Part shown: positions 43,006 to 54,263 of the stretch, one piece after another
Layout: each line of letters opens with the position of its first letter
How positions within the stretch are numbered: the first letter of the stretch is position 1
Source: Calamus simplicifolius
Taxonomy: Eukaryota; Streptophyta; Magnoliopsida; Arecales; Arecaceae
DNA length: 64,000 nucleotides
Reading direction: 5' to 3'
Assembly: GCA_900491605.1 (NCBI GenBank)
Contig: UESW01001773.1
Span: forward strand, 210,794 to 274,793
The notes under the pieces: generated by a model
Seen by the model: only the letters and a program-made list of their open reading frames with translations
What the model was told of the DNA's origin: nothing
The model's database searches: none
Position numbers and translations under genes: made by a program

Positions 43006-46000
43006 ATGGGGGGAAGAGGAGAAGAGATCGCGTTCTTCGACGTGGAGACGACGGTGCCGGAGTGGGGGAGCGGGACAGGGTATTCACTGCTGGAGTTCGG
43101 GGCGATCGTGGTGTCCTCGCGGCGGCTGGTGGAGGTGGAGTGCTATTCCACTCTTATCCGCCCTGTCGACCTCTCCACCATCTCCGCCACCTCCATCCGC
43201 TGCAATGGAATCACCCCGGAGACGGTGGTCACTGCGCCCTCCTTCCGGGAGGTCGCCAAGAAGGTCTTCGACATCCTCCACGGTATCTCTTATCTTCTCT
43301 TTCCTGTTCGAGATTCATGGGGGCTTTTTTTGTTGTTGTATTTTGCCCAACATTTGATAGGGTTTTGGGCAGGACGGGTATGGGCGGGGCATAATATTAC
43401 GAAGTTCGACTGCATGCGGATCAGGGAGGCGTTTGCGGAGATTGGGCAGCCTTCGCCGGAGCCTAAGGGAATAATTGACACCCTGCCGTTGCTGACCCGG
43501 AGTTTTGGGAGGAGGGCCGGCAACATGAAGGTAAGGGATATGAGCTAATTTTTCTCCAATAAACGCTCAAAGTGCTTCCTCTCTGCCCCTGTTTTCTATC
43601 GATTGATATGTTCGAAAATTTTGATTCTGTTGGCTAAACACTTTGCTTCCTCCATTGTTCCACGGTTAGTAAACCAATCTAACATTTTGAATTTGGCTTG
43701 AAACTGGGGTTTTTGTTTCTTTTTCTTTTCTTTTCATTTGAAATTGGTTTCTGAACAAGCTTTGGCACATGTCATTCCAAGTTTTGGATCACCAGCAGCA
43801 AAATTTTAGTCGATTCTTTGGTTCCCTTTGAAGGAGTGGCCTCAGAATTAAGGAAAAAGAGGTCTATTTGACAAACAAACATTTTCCCTGCAGATGGCTA
43901 GTTTGGCGAGTTATTTTGGTCTTGGTCGACAAAAGCATAGGTACTCTCACTCTCTGTGTGCGCGCTCCGTAAATTTATATGGCTTCCATTGCACATTTCA
44001 GGTTTTTTCTATTATTGTCTGAGAGAGGACTTTGTAATCAAATGTTACCTTGTGTTCCATCGGCTTGTTTGCGTTATTTCTTGAATCATGACTTTTTTGA
44101 CTTTAGGATCCCGTTTCAATGTGTCTGTCTAAAAAAGATAGCAAACAGAAAAGAGAAGTTTATGTGTGTATTGTAGAACGGCAAGTTTTCAATGTAGATT
44201 AAATGCACCAGCATGAGATCCAAGCAGCATCAATTAAAACAAGTACTAACAGTGAAAGAAAAAAAAAATGAAAGAGATCAAAATATATATATTAAAAATA
44301 ATAACAAGTTAAGAGAGTCTTCTTAGCTTTTCCCCTTTTTCTTTCAATCTCTCACTCACATACCCTAGATATCCTAGATACTAAGGCCCATGTACGCCTA
44401 GCAGAATTAGAACACATCTCTTAGACTCTTCATCTCTCTTTAGGCTTTCTCACTGATGATGCTTGAAGATGATAATATGATACCTTAAAGCCAAAGCTAC
44501 ATATGTTTATATAGAGAAGAAATCGAGCATATCTTACAAATAGTAGGATTCATATCCCACAAGGATTAGAAATCAATCCTTACTGCTAAAGGACAAGGTT
44601 GTTGTGATTAATACTAATCCTTATCATTAAACAATAAAGTTTGTTAAAATTGAAAAACTAATCTCTAATTTTAAAAAGTTCGTAATGACTTCCAGCATGT
44701 ATGTCTGGTTGGCCGCTTTTTATTTGATCTTTCTGTGCTAGGAGCTTAGTTGATGTTTGAATGAATCTGGAAGTATGTGTTATGTTTATCAATCTATATA
44801 GAAATAGAAAGACAGACAGATATAAAAGATATAAAGTGTTTATGCATCATAGTCCCGTATATGTGTGTCTGTTTGTACAAGTTGAATTGATTCTCGTGAT
44901 TATGAATTGCTATATGTCCTATTGGCTATATATTTAGGCAATTTCTTTACTATAATCCTAAGTAATAGTTTTTTAATTGATCTTTCTGTGCTAGGAGCTT
45001 GGATGATGTGCGAATGAATCTGGAAGTTCTCAAGTACTGTTCTACAGTGTTGTTCTTGGTAAGCATAGAACCTTTTAAAATGTCAGTCTTTCCTCAAGGC
45101 ATGATTTGAAGTTTGCAAGATGTTTCTTGCATTGATTTCCATTTATGAGAGCTATACCATCCAACTTCTAAATCCTGAGAATCGTATAAGATTCTTTTTT
45201 TTTAAAAAAAATATAGATTGACAATGATAAAAGAATACATTTTTTTTCTAAGAATGCTCAGGAATAATACACTGTCTACTTGAGGTTTGTTGCATGATTC
45301 TCCATATATGGGAGCTGGTTTATCTGAATCCTGTGGTTTGTCTAACTTTTTCCTCTCTTCTAAACAAAATTGAGAAATGTATGAGAACTAAAAAATATTC
45401 CACTCCTATATTTCATCTCCATGGTCATAAGGCTCGTTTGTTTGCCTTATTTTTTGATGAAGGCTATATTATATTGTATGTGTTTATACTACTCGCATGC
45501 TGAATTCTCGTAGAATGCCAAATGAAAATCTATCCCGACTCTTCTGATAAATACCATCTCCTTGCTATCCAGAATTCAAGATCCTCATCTGAGTGTTAAA
45601 ATCCATGAAGAGTCTCTAACTAGTTTTGAGCCTCTAATATATCAAAATTACATAAAGATAGGGCAACTTACATCTCAAATTGCAACTTGTTGAATTATAT
45701 TATGAAGATTAATGAACATGTAAAATAATGGCGCCAGCCTGATTGTGATGTCAAAACTGCTTTTAGGTAATGCAAACACCATTTCCATCATGATGGCTGT
45801 TATAAAACAAGGCAACAAACTACTCTCCATGTTAACCGTTGGATGGATCATCTAAGCAAATCTTAGGTAGTATTATTCTCCATTATTTTCTTGTTTTATT
45901 TACCCTTCTGGTTTGTAGTGCATCCAAGGAGATGCATCATTTGTATAATTTTTTTATGATCTAGACATCTTTAAATGCATGCTAGACAAAACTCAATCAA

Positions 46001-46020
46001 TTTGTATGCTTGCAAGCTAA

Positions 46021-46089
<69 letters not shown>

Positions 46090-48035
46090 GTATATATATA
46101 TATATATATATGTATGTATATGTATATATATATATAGATGGCTTTAATGTTCTTAAGGCAAAACTCAAGTAAATATTGATAAAAAATTATGGCCTTCCAT
46201 CCAAATTGATGATCTACACTGGAAATATTTACACCATACTATTACCCAAAAATTTACATCATACAAATTCTTTAAAACTACCAACGAATTGTTCCCAATG
46301 ACAAGATAAATTATTTGTTTTGTTCCTGATTGGAAAGAATTCAAACCACTTGAATTTGGTCCATGTGTTCTAAGATATTAGACTCTGATGAATGATACAG
46401 ATCAATGATCTGAAAATGCACAGAACCTATATTTGCGCCTAAGCAACACCTAAAATTTTTCTCTGGGAAGATTAAAACACTCTCTTATCTTCTGTTTTGC
46501 TTGACATCTGCTATCTTCTTAATGAAAATGAAATTTTGTAGTGGCCATGTTTTGCATACAACTGCATGACTGAGATTTTTCTGATTGGCATGTTATGCTG
46601 AATTCTGAGGTTCTGGCAGGAAGCAAGTTTCCCAGATGTATTTTGATCGATACTTTGGTCAATGAGAACACTGTAAGGAGAAACCAGTGTGATGACACTT
46701 TGCCTGGTGAAAGAACAATACCGATCTTGAACTCTCCATCCAATCTGTTCGGCAAGACCACACTGGAGGTTGATGATCTGGCCAGGTCTATTATTCCTGT
46801 ACCGGAGAGGGATCATCCTGATTTGATGGTACCCATTGAACGAATGAGGGTAGATCCTTCACAACCAGATGCTGCTGTACTTGGAAATTTTGCTTCCACC
46901 TTGCCTGAGATGGTATGCACCACTATTCCTGCTTCTGAAGGCTGCAGCAGTTTTGCTGGATTTCAAAAGCCTGAGGAAGTCTCAACGCAATATATTAGCA
47001 CATCCATGGTCCCCTTTTATAAATGGGACAAAATCCTCATACTTCTCAGAGATAGCCCCCTACAGCTTTGTTGTATGGGGCTGAGAGTTCAGTTTGGACC
47101 AAATAGAAAATTTATGGACCATGCTGGTCGGCCAAAACTGAATATAGTGGTTTACGTCCCTGAAAATCTATGCGAGGTTTTGTATCTCTGTGACCAGCTT
47201 GCCCAAATATCATCTCAGAGTTCTGGTAGTAGGTCTGACTGGAAACTGTGATGATGAAGAATGACAACTCAAATTTTTGTAGCATCCGATTACAGTAAGT
47301 TCCTGTTACTTTTTCTTTCACCTTTTCTTTCTCTAACCTATAGTGGGAATATTAGAAAGCTGTTGGATACCTGATCTTACACTGGGTAACCGTTTAGTGT
47401 CTAGGGCCCTTGCTTTGCTGCTATTAGGATTATTGATAGAAACTACAAAGTAATCAATTATCTGGTATATATTCAGCTGTCATCCAAGTACCCTTACTCT
47501 AGAATGAACAACTTGTCCATTTATATTGTAATTAGAAATCCCATAAACCTGGCCTTTTCTCTTTTTTCTTTTCCTACTGACTGTATGAAAAAGCCAATGG
47601 AAACATGTGCCATATTGCACCTCAAGGTTTTAGGCACCTCGATTCCATTATATTCTTACTGCATCTATTTCATTATGCTAAAGAGTTTTGTGTTTCTCCA
47701 TGTTTTATGAGCTATTTGGGATTGCATGTGATTAGAATCTCTACTTCTCATGTCATAATTTTTGATAGTAATTGTTGCTGAGCCATCTATTGCTGCCTTT
47801 CTGCAGCATACCTGTAGCAACAAATGATGAGGGTGCTATCTACTTAACGGAGATATACCAGAAAGAGCCTTCTGGGAGCATGCAGAAGCTTGCGTTCAGC
47901 AATTTTGATGATACCAAGTTTGATTCCTTATTTGTTCCAGGAACTAGTCTAGATGCCTATTTCTGTCCTGATACATATGATTATCAGCAGTGTGCCGGCA
48001 TCAGGCTCGTAGCAAAAAGACTGGTTCTTCATTAA
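43006..48035 (+). CDS. NEN1-like: NEN-type DEDDh exonuclease gene, six exons, two frameshifts in exon 5
   Basis: Exons: 43006-43282, 43373-43530, 43894-43940, 44995-45058, 46620-47294 and 47807-48035, all with GT-AG introns. The predicted protein is about 483 residues. The N-terminal DnaQ/RNase T-like exonuclease fold has all catalytic residues: Asp12 and Glu14 (FFDVET), Asp105 (GHNITKFDC), His160 and Asp165 (HRSLDD). The C-terminal part, a family-specific region, includes RPKLNIVVYVPENL, EIYQKEPSG and AGIRLVAKRLVLH at the end. In Arabidopsis, NEN proteins degrade nuclear contents during sieve-element enucleation downstream of NAC45/86. Exon 5 needs a frame change near 46644 (TGA after PDVF) and another near 47243 (TGA after DWKL) to follow the family. 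So the copy is either recently broken or carries two 1-bp sequence errors. The start was chosen because the family begins a few residues before FFDVET; the longer upstream open frame lacks support. Confidence 0.85.
44723..44775 (+). pseudogene. Partial duplicate of exon 4 inside intron 3 of the NEN gene
   Basis: About 53 bp matching the acceptor and first half of exon 4 (44977-45029), offset by 254 bp: TTGATCTTTCTGTGCTAG followed by GAGCTTAGTTGATGTTTG in place of GAGCTTGGATGATGTGCG. It keeps an AG acceptor but has an in-frame TGA and no donor, so it can only be a decoy. Confidence 0.8.
46019..46137. repeat. TC/TA microsatellite in intron 4
   Basis: TC run followed by TA and TATG runs within the 1.56-kb fourth intron. 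The Tyr/Ile-rich open frame over it is an artefact. Confidence 0.95.
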
Positions 48036-48709
48036 AAAATCATGTCCTGACTAGTATCTGGAGGGTTGTTGATGTAAATTATGAAAATTATTGCAGGTCA
48101 CCACAGACCAATGTTATTTATGTAACAGTTGACATTGACACTATTCATTGAAAATAAGGGCTAACCGTTGAATTATTTCTGCCTAAGAGATCCATGGTCA
48201 TGTGTTGATTCCTAGGTTACTCAATTGTGTGTGTATGCTGTAATTACTCAAGACTGCTTGTCAAGACTGATGATAAAATATAAGTAGCTCATTCTTGTCA
48301 AATGAACCAGGAACCAACCATATTTGCTGCTGCCCTGGCGGAATGAATCGTGATGTTGGTTGCTATTGGGGTGTTGGACTGAATACCTTCATCATTTTAG
48401 GCTGACAGGATCCACTTTTTGGTGAATGCGTACATTGTTCAATATTTTCATACGATGATGCATGGATAGAGGAGGAGGCCAGTTCAGTATTTGGATTACA
48501 TAATTTCCTCAAGATTCTTTTTTAAAAAAAATAAAGAGGAGGAAAAAGAACTAGTATTAATGAACTAGATAGAGTTTATTGAATATTTTGAAAATAATTG
48601 GAGCTGTTTGTCTTGCAAGGTAAAAGCAATTTGTCCCAGAAGGAAGTTGTTGTAGCTCTCCATAGCAGCAGGTTGTCTAACCCTCCATTTAAGGCCGCAT
48701 ATTCTTTAA
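48036..48709. other. 3' region of the NEN gene and spacer
   Basis: AT-rich sequence after the stop. AATAAA-like signals occur near 48283 and 48531, but I cannot tell which is used. Confidence 0.4.
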
Positions 48710-49018
48710 GGTAGTGTTTGATAGGAAAAATATTATCAATGGATAAGTGTACGGGATAGAGTTTATTTTCTGGCTATCCTTAAGGATATTTCTTGGCTAT
48801 CCCATTGATCATATCAAATGCAAAAAGGTAAATCCATAGGATAACCTTTTTTTACTCTTATTTGGAGGGATAACCAGCTATTCCTACATTTTCTAGGAAA
48901 TAAATTGAGGGGATATCCCATGGTTAACCATGGATTATCTATGGATTATCCCTTTGGTTAACTTTATTCTCTGCTATTCCTTGGCTATCCCCTCTTATCC
49001 CCAATTTCAAACACTACC
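48710..49018. mobile_element. Tourist-like MITE (PIF/Harbinger type), 309 bp
   Basis: Ends GGTAGTGTTTGA and TCAAACACTACC form 12-bp terminal inverted repeats. TAA flanks both sides (48707-48709 and 49019-49021), the 3-bp duplication of the PIF/Harbinger class. The interior is AT-rich, non-coding and rich in GGATA/TATCC phrases on both strands. Confidence 0.8.
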
Positions 49019-49295
49019 TAAATATCTAGGGACACAAAGCCTATTTTTATTGTTCCTGATAAGGAGAACAAGGCGACTAACGGCCAATCCTAGTTACAAA
49101 GCTGCTACGACGCCACGGCCTAAGAAATAAAGAAACCAGCGAGCTTGGCCATGTATTTCAAGATATTCTATAGCCTGATAAGTGTAATGCTCCAAGCTCA
49201 TCCACTAGTTCAATTAATCTCATTGTCTGATAAGTATAAGTGTATAATGCCCCAAGCCCCCGCTAGCTCAATTAACTTCGTTAGCAGACCAAAAC

Positions 49296-50700
49296 CATGT
49301 GACCCAAAAACTCAAGTGGAAGTAAATGGATAGCAAGTGAACTTGAGTTATAAGCACGTAATAGTAGGAATGGCAACGGCCCGGGGATGGTCCGAAGCTA
49401 TCTATATCGGTCCTCGTCCTCGTTAAGAAAAACGTCCCCGTTTCCCACCCCATTAAGCCGTTATAGTTAACGAAACGAGGATAGGAATACTCGACCGGAT
49501 AAACGGTACCCATTGGGTACCCGTTTGTTCGTTTACATAAAAAAATAAAATTATTTTATTAATTTATAATTTATTAAAATTTTTAAAAATAATTTTTTTA
49601 GAATAAGATGGAGACTAATCGGGAACAACCAAATGATGATATTGATACAGATAAGAGATTCTTCGACTTCTGGGATAAGGAAGAAGAGAACGAAAAGTGA
49701 GAAAGAAAATAACTATTAAGAAAAAAAAATCAGAAAATAAAGATTTTCAACGCAACAGTCGTAAAAAAGAATACATTCAAATTTCAAAGCAAAAAATAAG
49801 ATATATCTTTCCTTTATTTTCTTTTTTTAAAAAAATAAAGAAAAGATATGAGCTTATAGAGAAAGAAAAAGGTGTTGGAGGGCGTCGATGGGGCAGCGAT
49901 GATAGACAGATGGAGCTAGGTTCTTGTCTGGTTCAGAAAACTTCAGATCGGTTGTGTGAAAGAAGGAAGAGCAAGAGACGACTACATGAAAGAAGGAAAA
50001 GCAAGAGTCAGGATTATGATTATATATATTTTATTTATTTATATATATTTAAAATTTAAATATACTATATTAAAGTTAACGGGACGGGATGGGTAAACGG
50101 GGATGGGGCAAAGAATACCGTCCTCGGACTGTTAACAAAAAATTTCCGTTATCCGTTAAGCCATTTAAACCAAAGGATTTCCTGACCCGTTAAAAATGGT
50201 ACCAATCGGATAAACGACCAAACGAAAAAAATTATCATCCATACGATAACACATTCTTCTCCATCAAATGTACCTAAACCATGTGGCCCAAAACTCGAGT
50301 GGAAGTTAATAGATAGCAGGTGGACTTGAATTATAAGCATAATGCACTCCTCTCCCATCCAATGTGGGACTAAATATGGGGTATCACATTTTTTTCATCT
50401 TATAATGCGACATCCTCGTTGCACGCCACAAGCTAGCTAGAATCTATTCCAAGTCGGATCATTGGTGCCGCAAGGATGGCTCCATGCACGGCGACTCATG
50501 TTCGGCCACCAACTTTTATACACTCGGGGTGGCTTTGATATCATTTGTAACGATCCAAGCTTATCTATCAAAACTGTGGCCCAAAAACTCAAGTAAAAAT
50601 TAATGGGTAGCATGTGAACTTGAGTTATAAGTATATAACACATTTCTCTTCCATCACAATAAGTAGCGAGACATCCACGTAGGTCCACAATGGTTCTCAC
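49296..50700. repeat. Dispersed repeat region with three related 70-bp copies
   Basis: A phrase of about 70 bp (ACTCAAGTGGAAGTAAATGG, then AACTTGAGTTATAAGC) occurs at about 49296-49365, 50279-50345 and 50575-50640. Between the first two lies a segment (49365-50215) whose ends are rich in ACGGG/CCCGT phrases in opposite orientation, suggesting a decayed inverted-repeat element. No coding capacity is recognised. The class is unknown. Confidence 0.5.
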
Positions 50701-51995
50701 GAGCATGTTTTAGTTGCCAAATTCCTGCAGTGGTGCAAAGAAAGCAGGCTGTCCCACCTACTGAACGCGAAATGAGAAGTTGATTCTGGACATTAATTGA
50801 ATTTGGCATTCCCATGCTTCACGGTCCATCCTATCTTTAGATATCAGCATCCACCAGCAGATGTTTTGTGTTTAATAAATATCTGCGTGCAGTAAAACTC
50901 TATTGAAAAGCGGAGACCTTGAAGCAACAAAAACTAAGCAACCACAACACTATAAGAGATTAGCTTTTACCTTCGCCTGTGCCCCTATCTTTGAACTATT
51001 TATTTCTTTCTCTATAACCAATTGGGTATAAAATAGATACCTATCGTTTCATTTTGATGCAATTAACGTATCAGCATATAAATACAATATCACAAATAAT
51101 TGGCTTGTTCTATCATACAACATTTTAAACAAGATCTGAGTGTCCTTTCTTGATGGAACAAAACAGCCAGATCCTTCATCTTGCGGCAAATATCAAAGAC
51201 CTGTAGATGAACGTAAACATCCATTGGGGTTCAATCAATCAATTGCAAAACTTGCATGTAAATTTCTTGCCAATGAGGCCTCTAGTTTTGCAATGCCTTT
51301 AAAACCTTGACCTCCTCCCTATAGCAGGTCACAGTGTCTTGAGGCATCATTCTCAACTTCAAACACCTGAATGAAAGCACTTCTCTGCCCCATCTATCAT
51401 ACTAAGAAAAACCAATGTATGATGTGGCCACAAGAAGCCATTATGGACATCATTTGATTAAAAAAAAAAAGACATGGAAATCAGGCTTCGATTGCTGGAA
51501 GAGAATTCTCAAGAGGCATATTCACTGAAAGTGAAAGCACACCATGATGGCCTGGAATGCTGTAAACAATTACATTGGCAAACTTATAGCCCAGATAAAT
51601 ATGACATCATACATGCATACAATGTTTGATGTTCATATGCTCAAAAGTTTAGCATCCAGGGCAAGGAAAAGGGTCTAAACTGATGGGACAAGATCAAAGG
51701 ATGAGCAAGTTGGTTGGATGATTAATGAAATTTAGAACCATATGTCTGCTACTTCAAATACGCTTATGCCAGCAGAAAAAATCAAAATGATGGACAAAAT
51801 CCAACCATCCAATACAATAAAAAGTTAAGAAATTCTAGGTTCTAGATATGGAACCAACTTGTATGAATATAATAAACATATATGCGCACATATTTTTTCT
51901 TTTCTTTTCTTTTCTTTTTTCTGAAGCAATATTGGAGATTTGAATCTTCCACCTTCTGAAGTGGTATTGGAGATTTGAATCTTGGACCTACGGAA
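50701..51995. other. Spacer
   Basis: Unique AT-rich sequence. No gene recognised. A TTTTC run at about 51895-51920 is low complexity. Confidence 0.4.
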
Positions 51996-52002
51996 GGGGA
52001 AG

Positions 52003-53060
52003 ACTACAAGAAAAAAGGTTTTTTCTAACGGAAAACTTCGTTGGAAAAAGTAATGAAAACCGTTGAAAAAATCTTTCTTAACGGATTTTAAGTCCGTTGG
52101 GAACCGTTGGCAAAACTCTTGTTGGCAAAAAAAAAATGATGAAAAGTCATATCGTTGGAAAAAGTTTAGTTTTTATAATGGAAATAATTTCGTTAGAAAA
52201 AGCTGTGTTTATGACAAAAAGTTATCCATCAGAAAAGAGTAAATTAGCTTTAGAAAAATAAACTAGTTTTTATTATGGTAATAATTCCATTGGAAAAAGG
52301 TATTTATAACAAAAGTTATCCATTAGAAAAAAATAAATTAGTTTTTGTGACAAAAATAATTCTGTTGAAAAAAGCTATAATAATTGAAAGTTTTACCAAC
52401 AAATATATATCCGTTAGCAAAATATTTAGATATTAACTTATATATACCTATTTTTAGCAATGACTATAAATATATTCATTGAGAAAGATATATTGCTAGA
52501 ATTAATATTCAATCAATTATTAAATATTTACCTGCTAATGCTAAAAAAAATTTTAAAATAAAAACTCAAAACTTAATTAATGAAACTATAAAATTTAATC
52601 AAACTACACAATTTATCCACCATAGACATATACAAGTTCACATATAAGTATCAACATAATTACATATAGTCATAACTAACCTAACTAGTAACCACCAAAA
52701 GATAGCTAAATTCCAATAAAACATAATTACATATAGTCATACTTGCCCTCCCACTTGCTTTGATACCAAATTTATTAATGTTGTAAGTTTCTTTTTCATA
52801 TCTTGAAACTCCTTTTCAGTATCCTGAATTTTTTTCTTCACGTCATGCAATTCCTTTTCAGTGGTTTCAAGTCTTAATTCTGCATTTTCTGCTCTTTTTA
52901 TTGCATCTTCAATCATAGTCCTTGATTCTTGAGCTTGAATAGACCTCAAAGTAGATTGATTTGGACCCATTCCTTCACAAAGAAGACGACCACATTTACT
53001 TGGGCCAAAAACATACATAAATAGTTCTTCATCATCAAGAAAAAACCTCTTCCTTATCAC
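52003..53060 (-). mobile_element. CACTA (En/Spm) element end and transposase-family fragment
   Basis: ACTACAAGAAAAAAGG at 52005 is a damaged CACTA terminus (usually CACTACAAGAAAA). Some 400 bp of subterminal repeats of the type TCCGTTGGAAAA follow in several variants. On the minus strand 53060-52737 encodes ELFMYVFGPSKCGRLLCEGM and a coiled-coil tail, resembling the C-terminal end of plant Ptta/En/Spm transposase-family proteins. The opposite terminus was not found, so the element is partial. Confidence 0.68.
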
Positions 53061-53109
53061 GCTTTTGTTTAAGTTCTTTCACTTGTGCCTGCATTGAAAT
53101 TTAAATTCT

Positions 53110-53300
53110 CAAATACATGATACATGGAAAGAAGCAACTAGATTCATTAATGATACATGATACATAATACATGATACATGGAAAGAAGCAACTTTGATAC
53201 ATTGATACATGAAAAGAAGCAACTTTGATACATGATAAATGATACATGATACATGATCAATGATGAGCTGCCTTTGGACATGGAAAGAAGCAACTTTGGA
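53110..53300. repeat. Irregular tandem repeat (GATACATG and GGAAAGAAGCAACT)
   Basis: GGAAAGAAGCAACT or a variant recurs four times, interleaved with runs of GATACATG. Units vary from 30 to 75 bp. The open frame on the minus strand is a product of the repeat. Confidence 0.8.
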
Positions 53301-54263
53301 CACTATGGGGATACGGTATCTGGGTATCCAGACACCACATGTATGGACAAGAGTCCCATCTACTGGTTATCATTAAGGTGTCATAGATGTACAAGGAGGA
53401 CGGGAACATTCCTATTGCTAAAGAGACATATAGCAGCTAAAAGAGCCATAGCCATCAATGAAATCAATCAGTGCAGTTAAAAAAATTGTACATGATATTT
53501 CCTATTGATCACTTGGTAATTGTAGGTATTTAAGCGGTAAGAATTTTTAGATAAAAATCATGTTTTCTGTTTTTTTGGATCAGTCTTGTATAACCGACAT
53601 GTCTAAATCTTCATGTATGGCTACCCATATTGCAATGCACAATTGTAATTCTTATGTGGGCTTGTGAAATGCTGAATCCTAATATGTGATCTGCAAATAT
53701 TCTCTTGATTGTTTAATAGAATTAAAGTAGTGCCTTAAACAACTGAATGGTTTGTAGGAGTTCAAAGATGGCAGAAACCATCTAAAGGAATAATTTTCTT
53801 ATTGGAAAAGAGTTAGCTATTTAAAAAGCTAGTCTGAGGGGACAATTCCTCCATAATGTTTAGTGTCATGTTACTTAGATTTATGATATTGCTTTCCATG
53901 CTGTCACTTGATCTTGCTTAAAATATTACAAGTCCAGTTTGTAGTGATCTTTTAGAAATATGTTGTCTTGTGAGGTTTTTATACACATGTCAAGAAATTC
54001 TCATAAAAATATTAATGTGAGATTTGTTAGTTATTTCTGCTTCCTTGGCGTATAACTCAATTCCATCTTCCATGCTTGCTCTTGCAAGAGTCATTGAATA
54101 CAACACTTAAAAATTCTATGAATTATTCTATTCCGATGGTACTACTTTTGTCCTTAAGTATCTGATTCATGGAAGAATAATCCATAGTTTTGATTGCAGA
54201 TTTTGATACACAATATTATGCAAATTTCCTCTAAAATTCTTGTTGGAAAATTATTGAGAAATT
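53301..54263. other. Spacer before S2
   Basis: AT-rich, no gene recognised. The last five bases, GAAAT (54259-54263), would be the S2 target copy; its partner is outside the window. Confidence 0.45.

Noticed and set aside
42619..43526. Minus-strand open frames over NEN exons 1 and 2
   Set aside because: Shadow frames of GC-rich coding sequence without any domain.
45975..46172. 65-codon frame rich in Tyr and Ile in the NEN intron
   Set aside because: Product of the TC/TA microsatellite; it is intronic.
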